From JADFSZ01 sp022560555 [NCBI: PVC group bacterium] (GTDB taxonomy: Bacteria > GCA-001730085 > JADFSZ01), in contig JADFSZ010000051.1 of assembly GCA_022560555.1 (NCBI GenBank), positions 1-9,935 on the forward strand: 9,935 nt of DNA, in the 5' to 3' direction. The notes under the pieces are model-generated. The model searched no databases. It was not told the DNA's origin and was given only the letters and a program-made list of their open reading frames with translations. The position numbers and the translations under genes are program-made. Below are positions 1-6,552 of the stretch, in pieces (within the stretch, counting starts at the first letter, position 1; the number at the start of each line of letters is the position of its first letter).

Positions 1-672
1 CGACGTGTATGTGAGCGAATGATTGATGACGCGCTGGTTGCCGAAAAAAACGGCCTTATCGGTATTTCATACATTGATGCGCGAGGCCGCGCAAAAAATT
101 CCACGGATATTAGAAAAGGTCAAAAATATGCGTCGTATGACCAATCACTAAGGGCTCTGTCCCGGCTAACAGAAAAGCTGTCTCTTTTGACAGTTTTTAA
201 TGACAAAGAGGAACTTTTTCAAGAGGGGGAATGTCCGAATGCGGCGCTGTACAGTGGGTGGTACCGATATGGGAACTATTTAGACGCATTTGATTTTGTT
301 CCGGGAGCCATTGGCTATCATTTAGCCAGCGGGGAGGCCTCTTCATTGCGAAAGGGGAATGCTTGGTGTAAAGGACTTATTGAAGACGGAATTACGGTTA
401 CACTCGGACCTGTGAGTGAGCCGTATTTGGGCGCATTTCCACCCCCCGAACTGTTTTTTGCGCTGGTTTTCTCAGGGAGATTTTCGATTGGTGAAGTATT
501 TGCTATGACCACAAGGTCCAGTTCCTGGAAGATGGTTTTGATCGGTGATCCTATGTACAATCCTTATCGAAACAATCCTCTTCTTCATTCCGATGATTTA
601 GACTCCATATTCGATGTGTATCGTAAAGACGAGCCTCCTGAAAGCTTATTCCTTGACACAGACGAGTCATAG
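1..672 (+). CDS. TIGR03790-family protein, 3' portion (5' end outside window)
   Basis: The frame is open from the first base, so the true start lies upstream; the ATG at 19 is probably internal. About 223 residues are visible. The C-terminal part resembles the TIGR03790 family of uncharacterised proteins: an N-A-A-L-Y-S-G-W-Y segment, then 'GAIGYHLASGEA', a W-C segment, 'LGPVSEPYLGAFPPP', a helix-rich 'FFALVFSGRFSIGEVF' stretch, and the closing 'LIGDPMYNPY' signature. The family is found mainly in Gram-negative and PVC-type bacteria. Its function is unknown, and any relation to caspase-like or gingipain-like folds is only a suspicion. A signal peptide, if present, would be outside the window. 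The 25 or so residues after the GDP motif are acidic and look like a disordered tail. The next gene starts 30 bases downstream, so the two may be co-transcribed. The family call comes from recalled motif similarity, not from a search. Confidence 0.75.
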   Translation, partial: RRVCERMIDDALVAEKNGLIGISYIDARGRAKNSTDIRKGQKYASYDQSLRALSRLTEKLSLLTVFNDKEELFQEGECPNAALYSGWYRYGNYLDAFDFVPGAIGYHLASGEASSLRKGNAWCKGLIEDGITVTLGPVSEPYLGAFPPPELFFALVFSGRFSIGEVFAMTTRSSSWKMVLIGDPMYNPYRNNPLLHSDDLDSIFDVYRKDEPPESLFLDTDES

Positions 673-702
673 GTTATTCTTGCCCAGTAAAAGGGGTATA
701 AA

Positions 703-1386
703 ATGAGAGCGTATTTATTTGATATTGACGGAACCATCATTTCCACGGGTGGCGCGGGAATGCGTTCTATGGATCGGGCCTTTGAAGGTCTCCTTGGCTT
801 TTTTGGCGCTCAGGGGTCAAGTGATTATTCGGGGCGCATCGATCATGATATTTTTTGTGACGTGATCCATCAGCATCGAGGGGAAAATCCTACCAAAGAT
901 GAACTTCAATTTGTCAAAGAGAAGTATATTGAATTTTTGAAAGAAGAACTTAAGAAAACAAATGCGTTTAAGGTTATGCCAGGGATACCCGAATGGCTGG
1001 CATTGTTAAAGGAAGATACGGATGCGGTTGTTGGTTTGGCAACGGGAAATCTCGAGCTTGCGGCAAAAATCAAAATGGATCACGCTGTCCTGGCAGAGTA
1101 TTTTGATTTTGGCGGATTTGGAGATTCCGCGCGTGATCGAGTTATTGTCATTAAAGACGCGATGGAAAAAGCAAGACAAACTGCCCCGGAGCCCATAAAA
1201 ATGTTTTATGTTATCGGAGACTCAAAAAACGATATTGTTTCGGGGCGCCGTGCCGGTGCCATTACTGTAGCTGTCGCAACCGGCCGGGCATCGGTGGAGG
1301 AACTTGTAAAACATCAGCCTGACTATATTTTCGAAGATTTATCTCAGTACGAAGATGTGCATAAAATTCTTATTAACCATACCTAG
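703..1386 (+). CDS. HAD-superfamily phosphatase (phosphoglycolate phosphatase-like)
   Basis: This is a 227-residue haloacid-dehalogenase-like hydrolase, expected to be a cytosolic, Mg-dependent phosphomonoesterase. The HAD motifs appear in order. Motif I is 'FDIDGT' with the nucleophile D7 and acid/base D9. A helical cap domain covers roughly residues 15-90. Motif II is 'LATGN' with T114. A motif III lysine lies near K151. Motif IV is 'VIGDSKNDI' with D173 and D177. The cap size and the 'IGDSKNDIVSGRRAGA' segment place it with the Gph/PGP-like subfamily. The substrate cannot be read from the sequence, so no gene symbol is given. An AAAAGGGG stretch about 7 bases before the ATG is a good ribosome-binding site. 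The stop lies 16 bases before the chosen rlmN start, which suggests one transcript. Confidence 0.88.
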   Translation: MRAYLFDIDGTIISTGGAGMRSMDRAFEGLLGFFGAQGSSDYSGRIDHDIFCDVIHQHRGENPTKDELQFVKEKYIEFLKEELKKTNAFKVMPGIPEWLALLKEDTDAVVGLATGNLELAAKIKMDHAVLAEYFDFGGFGDSARDRVIVIKDAMEKARQTAPEPIKMFYVIGDSKNDIVSGRRAGAITVAVATGRASVEELVKHQPDYIFEDLSQYEDVHKILINHT

Positions 1387-1402
1387 TTTACTTGCAAATA
1401 AA

Positions 1403-2431
1403 ATGAATGAAATCAGAAATATATCTCTCAATGACTTGACAGATTATTGCAAAAATCTGAAGCAGCCATCATATCGCGCGACGCAGATCTTTGAATGGCT
1501 TTATCAAGGACAGGTGAGCTCTTTTAACAAGATGACAAATATGTCCAAAGAATTTCGTTGTCAGCTCCAAGCTGATTTTCAAATCGGTTCACTAAAAACA
1601 CAACTAAAAAGTGTTTCGAAGGATGGGACAATAAAATATGTTTTTGTTTTAGAGGATAAAGAAATGATTGAGACGGTATTGATCCCCACCAAAACACGGA
1701 CAACTGTGTGTGTGTCGACACAAGCCGGTTGTAAGTTTGGATGTCGTTTTTGCGCGAGTGGGATAGGTGGGTGGAGAAGGAACTTAAATTCGGCGGAAAT
1801 CCTCATGCAAGTATTACACGTTAAGGGCGAGGCCGAAAAGCTCACTAAACCTTTAAGCCATGTTGTTTTTATGGGGATTGGGGAGCCGCTGGATAATTAT
1901 GACAATCTCATAAAAGCCATTCATGTCATCAATGATGAACGGGGAATGAATATCGGGGCCCGCAGAATTACTGTTTCAACGTGCGGGGTGATTCCAAAAA
2001 TTAATAAATTATCCGATCTGGGACTGCAGATTGAGCTTGCGATCTCTTTACATGGATATGATAATGAGTCACGAAATGTCTTGATGCCAGTCAATAAAAA
2101 ATATCCTTTTGATGATTTGATATCTGCTTGTCGGAAATATATTAAAAAAACTAACAGGCAAATTACCTTTGAGTATATTTTAATCAAAGATGTGACATGT
2201 ACTTCTCAAGCAGCTCAAGAACTCAAAAAAGCTTTCAAAAGTCTTATTTGTAAAATGAATCTTATTCCTTATAATCCTGTGTCCGAATTTGATTATGAAA
2301 CTCCGTCCAAAAATGAAATTATAAATTTCCAAAATCAATTAAAACAATTTAATATCTTTTCTACAGTGCGAACGCCGCGCGGCCGGGATGTGGGAGGCGC
2401 GTGCGGACAATTACGTCATCGGATAATATAA
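1403..2431 (+). CDS. rlmN: Dual-specificity 23S rRNA (A2503)/tRNA (A37) C2-methyltransferase RlmN
   Basis: This 342-residue radical-SAM enzyme methylates C2 of A2503 in 23S rRNA and, in characterised relatives, A37 of some tRNAs. An N-terminal accessory domain (about 1-95) contains 'PSYRATQIFEWLYQ'. The 4Fe-4S cluster motif CxxxCxxC is C110, C114 and C117. The resolving/methyl-carrier pair is C103 (in 'TVCVST') and C334 (in 'GGACGQL'). The 'GIGEPLDNY' segment is the SAM-binding GEP motif. E91 matches the conserved acid of 'MIETVLIP'. All residues needed for catalysis are therefore present. The frame extends upstream to an ATG at 1355, but that would overlap the preceding gene by 32 bases and add residues foreign to the family. 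The ATG at 1403 gives a typical N-terminus. Neither start has a clear Shine-Dalgarno sequence, so translation may be coupled to the gene before. Confidence 0.95.
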   Translation: MNEIRNISLNDLTDYCKNLKQPSYRATQIFEWLYQGQVSSFNKMTNMSKEFRCQLQADFQIGSLKTQLKSVSKDGTIKYVFVLEDKEMIETVLIPTKTRTTVCVSTQAGCKFGCRFCASGIGGWRRNLNSAEILMQVLHVKGEAEKLTKPLSHVVFMGIGEPLDNYDNLIKAIHVINDERGMNIGARRITVSTCGVIPKINKLSDLGLQIELAISLHGYDNESRNVLMPVNKKYPFDDLISACRKYIKKTNRQITFEYILIKDVTCTSQAAQELKKAFKSLICKMNLIPYNPVSEFDYETPSKNEIINFQNQLKQFNIFSTVRTPRGRDVGGACGQLRHRII

Positions 2432-2448
2432 GGGCGGTGAAATTGTAT

Positions 2449-2477
2449 TTGAAAATCGCGGGTGGATGTGTTATATA
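2449..2477 (+). promoter_or_regulatory. Sigma-70-type promoter for the 6S RNA gene
   Basis: A -35 element TTGAAA (2449-2454) lies 17 bases before a -10 element TATATA (2472-2477). Initiation would fall near 2484, just before the long closing stem of the RNA. An overlapping TATATT at 2474-2479 is an alternative -10 with a less ideal 19-base spacer. Confidence 0.65.
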
Positions 2478-2483
2478 TTGTAT

Positions 2484-2690
2484 GTGAAATGGCTACTAAA
2501 CCCTGCCATGAGCGAATCGGTAAGTTTATTTTGACCTAATAGCTTCTAAATGGGATCTTGGCTCTTTTCTAGGCGCACATGCCGTCTTTTACGACGGACC
2601 TGCAAATAGGTAAGGCGGGAACCCACGTTACATTGACAGATCAAAATGCTTGTCGGTACGCCATTGAGGCGGGGTTTACTACATACCCTG
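2484..2690 (+). ncRNA. ssrS: 6S RNA (RNA polymerase-binding regulator)
   Basis: No plausible protein is encoded here, yet the two ends pair over a long distance. Helix 1: 2494-2507 with 2668-2681 (one C-C mismatch, one G-U). Helix 2: 2512-2524 with 2649-2661 (one A-A mismatch, three G-U). Helix 3: 2529-2534 with 2641-2646. These surround an open bubble (about 2535-2550 against 2626-2640) and an apical arm starting at 2551-2554/2622-2625 and ending in hairpin 2582-2586/2593-2597. A rod of about 200 nt with a closing stem, central bubble and terminal stem is the 6S RNA architecture, which mimics an open promoter and binds sigma-70 holoenzyme. A promoter lies directly upstream. The position before rarA and fau matches the known ssrS-ygfA linkage. 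tmRNA is ruled out by size and by the absence of a tRNA-like end. Ends are approximate. No terminator separates it from rarA, so the 3' end is probably made by processing. Confidence 0.82.
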
Positions 2691-2700
2691 TCGATGAAAT

Positions 2701-4002
2701 ATGACTCAGCCGAAACACATGAAGCCCCTTGCCGCTCGTATGCGGCCCAGAACACTTGAAGAATTTGTGGGGCAGGCTCACATTTTAGCTCAAGATAAAC
2801 TCCTTTATCGTTTGATTCTTGCGGATAAAATTACTTCGTTGATATTTTTTGGCCCTCCCGGAGTCGGTAAAACGACCTTGGCATCTATTATTGCCGAAAA
2901 AACGAAATCGTGCTTTACGCGTGTAAATGCTGTGTCCTCAAGTGTCGGAGAACTGAGGGGTATAATTGACCTTGCCAAATATCGAATAGAAAATGAATCC
3001 CGAAGAACAATTCTTTTTATAGACGAATTACACCGATTTAACAAGGCCCAGCAGGATGTGCTGATGCCGTCTATTGAAGACGGCATCCTTCAGTTTGTTG
3101 GAGCGACGGTTCACAATCCGCTCTTTTCTATCAACGCGCCTCTGTTATCACGATCTCATGTGTTTGAATTTGTCACGCTTACACCGGAAGAGATACTACG
3201 TATTATTGATCATGCTATCCAAGATTCTTCTCGAGGCTTGGGGAGATATAAAATTCATATGGAGCCGGAAGCGCTTAAAGTTATTGCTCATGTGTCAGAG
3301 GGCGACGCTCGACGGGCCTTGAATATTGTCGAAGTGGGGGTCTTGTCAACGCCTCCGGGTCAGGATGATGTCATTTTGTTTACAAAAACCGTTGCTGAAG
3401 AATCATCTCAGAAAAAGATCCTCAATTATGATCACGATGAAGACGGACATTATGATACCATTTCCGCATTTATAAAAAGCCTTCGTGGTTCGGATGTGGA
3501 CGCGGCACTGTATTGGCTGGCTAAAATGATTGAAGCAGGCGAAGAAGCACGATTTATCGCGAGACGTTTGCTTATCTTTGCGTCAGAAGATATTGGTAAT
3601 GCCGATCCCCATGCTATTATGCTGGCCCATTCGGCCGCCTATGCCGTCGAATATGTTGGGTTGCCCGAAGCGCGAATCAATTTAAGTCAGGCTGTGTGTT
3701 ATTTAGCGTGTGCTCCAAAAAGCAACGCAAGTTATCAGGCCCTATGTCGAGCCCAAAGGGATCTACAAACCCAACGTGTGGATGAAGTTCCATTATCATT
3801 GAGAAACAAACATAAATATGGAAGAGAAATTCCAAAAGGGCAGGAGTACAAGTACAATCATCTTTATCCGGATACATTTGTTGTTCAAGATTTTCGTCTT
3901 CGTCATTCGGAGTACTATCAGCCGACTGAGCGAGGCTATGAAAAACATATTAAAGAAAGACTGGATCAATGGAGAAAAAGGAAATTCGAAAAAAAATCTT
4001 AG
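2701..4002 (+). CDS. rarA: Replication-associated recombination protein A (RarA/MgsA), AAA+ ATPase
   Basis: This is a 433-residue clamp-loader-like AAA+ ATPase that acts at stalled replication forks and interacts with SSB in studied bacteria. 'LAARMRPRTLEEFVGQ' opens the protein. Walker A is 'GPPGVGKTT' (51-59), Walker B is 'ILFIDE' (104-109) followed by 'LHRFNKAQQD', and sensor 1 lies in 'VGATVHNP'. An arginine finger is in 'LLSRSHVF' (R151), and sensor 2 is in 'GDARRALN' (about 201-208). The C-terminal half contains the tetramerisation region and a typical end, 'YKYNHLYPDTFVVQ'. The length fits the family. Sensor 1 reads TVHNP where relatives usually have TTENP, a mild departure. The start at 2701 has no good Shine-Dalgarno, and ATGs at 2719 and 2740 are possible; the first is kept. 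The start lies only 20 bases after the 6S RNA closing stem, so it may be read through from the 6S promoter. Confidence 0.95.
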   Translation: MTQPKHMKPLAARMRPRTLEEFVGQAHILAQDKLLYRLILADKITSLIFFGPPGVGKTTLASIIAEKTKSCFTRVNAVSSSVGELRGIIDLAKYRIENESRRTILFIDELHRFNKAQQDVLMPSIEDGILQFVGATVHNPLFSINAPLLSRSHVFEFVTLTPEEILRIIDHAIQDSSRGLGRYKIHMEPEALKVIAHVSEGDARRALNIVEVGVLSTPPGQDDVILFTKTVAEESSQKKILNYDHDEDGHYDTISAFIKSLRGSDVDAALYWLAKMIEAGEEARFIARRLLIFASEDIGNADPHAIMLAHSAAYAVEYVGLPEARINLSQAVCYLACAPKSNASYQALCRAQRDLQTQRVDEVPLSLRNKHKYGREIPKGQEYKYNHLYPDTFVVQDFRLRHSEYYQPTERGYEKHIKERLDQWRKRKFEKKS

Positions 4003-4535
4003 AGGAGAGAAAGTCGTTAACGGATGTTTTATGCCGGGAAATGAGCCAAAGAATCCAAAACCGACTGACAAGCATTCAGCCCTATTTCAATGCCCAAAGG
4101 ATTATGGTGTATGTGTCTTTTGGTAAGGAGGTTGAAACCTGGGATTTGATGTGCCTTATGATTGAGGATGATAAAAAAGTGTATGTTCCTCGCATTACGG
4201 GGAGCTCTCTTCAAGCGATTAAAATTGATTCGCCTGAGCAACTTATTAAAGGAAGCTCCGGACTCGGTGTTTTTGAGCCCAATAACTCCTGTCGAAACGC
4301 GATTGTGATCGATCAAATTGATCTGCTTATTGTCCCCATTGTGGCTTTTGACGAGGATGGAGGGCGTATTGGGTATGGGCGGGGGTATTATGATCGCTAT
4401 CTTGAGGGTGTTGACAAGGGTAAGATCTATGGCTTAGCCTTTGATTTTCAAGAGGTTGATGTGTTTGAAAAGAAGTCCCATGATATCCGTATTTCTACGA
4501 TTATAACCGAGTCCCGTCTGCTAATATCAACGTAA
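3969..4535 (+). CDS. fau: 5-formyltetrahydrofolate cyclo-ligase
   Basis: This 188-residue enzyme (also called MTHFS or YgfA) converts 5-formyltetrahydrofolate to 5,10-methenyltetrahydrofolate using ATP, returning stored folate to one-carbon metabolism in the cytosol. The N-terminal basic helix 'KKEIRKKILEERKSL' is typical. The core 'IDLLIVPIVAFDEDGGRIGYGRGYYDRYL' region, at about residues 117-145, carries the family signature G-x-R-[IL]-G-Y-G-x-G-Y-Y-D-R. The length matches the family. The first 34 bases overlap the end of rarA in another frame, which suggests translational coupling. In Enterobacteria this gene lies directly after the 6S RNA gene and is co-transcribed with it; here rarA lies between them. 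Confidence 0.93.
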   Translation: MEKKEIRKKILEERKSLTDVLCREMSQRIQNRLTSIQPYFNAQRIMVYVSFGKEVETWDLMCLMIEDDKKVYVPRITGSSLQAIKIDSPEQLIKGSSGLGVFEPNNSCRNAIVIDQIDLLIVPIVAFDEDGGRIGYGRGYYDRYLEGVDKGKIYGLAFDFQEVDVFEKKSHDIRISTIITESRLLIST

Positions 4536-4626
4536 GATTAATATTATAAGATGGATATAATTGTTTCATGCCTGGATACAGCTTCGCCTCCCATGGAAAG
4601 AAAAGCGCAAAAGACTTTGATACTAT

Positions 4627-4655
4627 TTGACATTGGGAGATTGGATGAGTATAAT
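4627..4655 (+). promoter_or_regulatory. Perfect consensus sigma-70 promoter for tRNA-Val and probably the thrS operon
   Basis: TTGACA (4627-4632), a 17-base spacer, and TATAAT (4650-4655) match the consensus at all twelve positions. Initiation would be near 4662, about 22 bases before the tRNA. The rest of the 4536-4683 gap shows no terminator or gene that I can support. Confidence 0.88.
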
Positions 4656-4683
4656 TTGGCGCTCTATGAGGAATCGTTTGTAT

Positions 4684-4757
4684 GGGCGATTAGCTCAGTT
4701 GGTTAGAGCGTTTGCTCGACAAGCAAAAGGTCACTGGTTCGATTCCAGTATCGCCCA
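4684..4757 (+). tRNA. tRNA-Val(GAC), CCA not encoded, with C at position 33
   Basis: A complete cloverleaf of 74 nt is present. The acceptor stem is GGGCGAT/ATCGCCC (4684-4690 with 4750-4756), with discriminator A at 4757. The D stem is GCTC/GAGC (4693-4696 with 4706-4709) around a GG-containing loop. The anticodon stem TTTGC/GCAAA (4711-4715 with 4723-4727) encloses the seven-base loop TCGACAA. The T arm is ACTGG/CCAGT with the loop TTCGATT. The anticodon is GAC (4718-4720), reading Val codons GUC and GUU, and A35, C36 and A73 agree with valine identity. Position 33 (4717) is C, not the near-universal U. The bases after A73 are TTT, so CCA must be added by nucleotidyltransferase. The thrS start lies 50 bases downstream, and a single transcript is likely. 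Confidence 0.93.
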
Positions 4758-4807
4758 TTTTTGCACCAATGAACGCTAGTTAAATTTTATTATATAACTA
4801 AGAGGAA

Positions 4808-6541
4808 ATGATTCAAAAAAAAGAAGATTTTGATCTTACTACGTACCGGCACAGCTGTGCTCATGTAATGGCTTTGGCCGCCAAGCGTTTATTTGAAGAC
4901 GTAAAGCTGGGGATCGGTCCTCCCATTCAGGACGGATTCTATTATGATTTTGATTGTGCCCATAAACTTGTTCCGGAGGATTTTCCCGCTCTTGAAGAGG
5001 AGATGAAAAAAATCATCAAGGAAGATATTCCCTTTGTCAGGGAAGAAATTTCCAAGGATGACGCAGTAACATTATTTACTGATCGAAATGAAACATACAA
5101 ACTTCGTCTCATCCATGAACTGGGTGACGCCCCATTGTCGGTGTATCGAAACGGAGATTTTGTAGATTTATGCAAAGGTCCCCATATAAACAGCACGGGC
5201 CAAATAAAAGCATTTAAGCTCCTTTCGGTTGCAGGCGCGTATTGGCACGGCAACGAAGCCAATGAGATGATGCAGCGCATCTACGCGACGATGTTTAACA
5301 ATCCGAAGGAATTGAGAGAGTACTTACGCCGACGAGACGAAGCTAAAAAACGTGACCATCGAAAATTGGGTAAAGAGCTTCGGCTTTTTATGATTCATGA
5401 CGAGATAGGCGCGGGCTTGATTACTTTTTTACCCAAAGGCATGCGACTGCGCATGATTTTGGAAGATTTCGAAAAGAAGGAGCATTTGAAGCGGGGTTAT
5501 GAGATTGTTCAAGGGCCGTCCATTCTGAAGTCGGATGTATGGAAGAAATCGGGGCATTATCAAATGGGATACCCGATGTATTTCTTTGATATTGACGGAA
5601 CAGAATATGGGCTCAAGCCTATGAATTGCCCGGGACATATCTACATTTATAAATCACAGCTGCATAGTTATCGGGAACTTCCGATTCGTTATTTTGAACT
5701 GGGAACTGTCCACCGGCATGAGAAGTCGGGTGTTTTGCACGGCCTATTGAGGGTACGGTCGTTTACGCAGGATGACGCGCATATTTTTTGTATGCCGGAA
5801 CAGCTGCTTGAAGAAATAAAAAGCGTCATTGATTTTGTGACCGAGACGCTTGTTGTATTCGGTTTTGAAAAATTTCAAGCCGAGTTATCCACGCGGCCCG
5901 AAAAATCCATTGGAGGCGATGAGGATTGGGCGCGTTCGACCCATGTTTTAAAATCGGCTCTCGATGAAAAAAAGATTAAGTATGAGGTCAAGGAGGGAGA
6001 CGGTGCTTTTTACGGCCCCAAGATTGATATTAAACTAACGGATGCTATTGGCCGTGAATGGCAATGCGCGACCATTCAGTGTGATTTTTCTTTGCCGGAA
6101 CGCTTCGGTCTTGAATATGTTGCTAAAGACGGTTCCCGCAAGAGACCTGTTATGCTGCATCGTGTGATTCTCGGGAGTATCGAGAGGTTTATGGGCGTGC
6201 TCATTGAACATTACGCGGGTAAATTTCCTGTTTGGTTGAGCCCTGAGCAAACACGGGTGCTCACCATAGGGGCGGGTCAAATAGATTATGCCAAAAAAAT
6301 CAAAGCCGATTTAGATGGCCATGATATTCGTTCGGGGCTGGATATTCGTGATGAGAAAATCGGATTAAAGATTCGCCAGACTCAGTTGGATAAAGTTCCT
6401 TACATGATCATCGTAGGGGCGAGGGAAGAAGAAAATAAAACGATTTCTTTACGCGAGCGGGATAAGAGGGAAAGTTGTTCCGTCTCCATCGAAGACTTCA
6501 TTCTAAAAATAGATGAGGAAATTAGAACACGAAAAAATTAG
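4808..6541 (+). CDS. thrS: Threonyl-tRNA synthetase lacking the N-terminal TGS domain
   Basis: This 577-residue class II synthetase charges tRNA-Thr; most bacterial ThrRS are about 640 residues. The editing domain (about 1-190) is intact: HxxxH at H15/H19, and 'DLCKGPH' with C122 and H126. The catalytic core has zinc ligands C274 ('PMNCPGH'), H325 ('QDDAHIF') and H451 ('MLHRVILGS'). Motif 2 is 'LRVRSFTQDDAH', and motif 3 is around 'LGSIERFMGVLIEHYAG'. The anticodon-binding domain occupies about 480-577. The usual 60-residue TGS domain is missing. An in-frame TAA at 4799-4801 and the tRNA upstream leave no room for it. AAGAGG at 4800-4805 serves as Shine-Dalgarno with an unusually short 2-base spacing. 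The gene heads the thrS-infC-rpmI-rplT-pheS-pheT cluster. The leader is about 50 bases, too short for a T-box. Confidence 0.96.
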   Translation: MIQKKEDFDLTTYRHSCAHVMALAAKRLFEDVKLGIGPPIQDGFYYDFDCAHKLVPEDFPALEEEMKKIIKEDIPFVREEISKDDAVTLFTDRNETYKLRLIHELGDAPLSVYRNGDFVDLCKGPHINSTGQIKAFKLLSVAGAYWHGNEANEMMQRIYATMFNNPKELREYLRRRDEAKKRDHRKLGKELRLFMIHDEIGAGLITFLPKGMRLRMILEDFEKKEHLKRGYEIVQGPSILKSDVWKKSGHYQMGYPMYFFDIDGTEYGLKPMNCPGHIYIYKSQLHSYRELPIRYFELGTVHRHEKSGVLHGLLRVRSFTQDDAHIFCMPEQLLEEIKSVIDFVTETLVVFGFEKFQAELSTRPEKSIGGDEDWARSTHVLKSALDEKKIKYEVKEGDGAFYGPKIDIKLTDAIGREWQCATIQCDFSLPERFGLEYVAKDGSRKRPVMLHRVILGSIERFMGVLIEHYAGKFPVWLSPEQTRVLTIGAGQIDYAKKIKADLDGHDIRSGLDIRDEKIGLKIRQTQLDKVPYMIIVGAREEENKTISLRERDKRESCSVSIEDFILKIDEEIRTRKN

Positions 6542-6545
6542 GAGG
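6540..6545 (+). promoter_or_regulatory. Strong Shine-Dalgarno that fixes the TTG start of infC
   Basis: AGGAGG overlaps the thrS stop codon and lies 7 bases before TTG at 6553, an ideal distance. An ATG at 6549 is out of frame with infC and only 3 bases from this site. The first in-frame ATG is at codon 45, inside the conserved domain, so it cannot be the real start. Confidence 0.8.
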
Positions 6546-6552
6546 TGTATGT

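Noticed and set aside
1355-1402. A 16-codon upstream extension of rlmN.
   Set aside because: It would overlap the HAD gene and adds a hydrophobic leader not typical of RlmN. The protein is full length from 1403.
2484-2690. tmRNA as an alternative for the structured RNA.
   Set aside because: It is too short, with no tRNA-Ala-like end and no tag reading frame ending in a hydrophobic A-A motif.
2546-2755. An antisense open frame of 69 codons over the rlmN-rarA gap.
   Set aside because: It lies opposite the 6S RNA and the rarA start. It has no recognisable motif, and the RNA pairing explains the sequence better.
4551-4706. A 51-codon open frame between fau and tRNA-Val.
   Set aside because: It runs across the promoter and into the tRNA, has no ribosome-binding site and shows no recognisable protein character.
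4716-4718. Reading the tRNA anticodon as TCG (Arg).
   Set aside because: The perfect 5-bp anticodon stem fixes the loop as TCGACAA with GAC at 34-36. TCG would occupy positions 32-34.
4758-4807. A T-box or long regulatory leader for thrS.
   Set aside because: Only 50 bases separate the tRNA from the thrS start, far too short for a T-box, and no T-box consensus is present.
4942-5280. An antisense frame of 112 codons inside thrS.
   Set aside because: It is a shadow of a strongly conserved synthetase reading frame. The same applies to the other minus-strand frames in fau, pheS and pheT.
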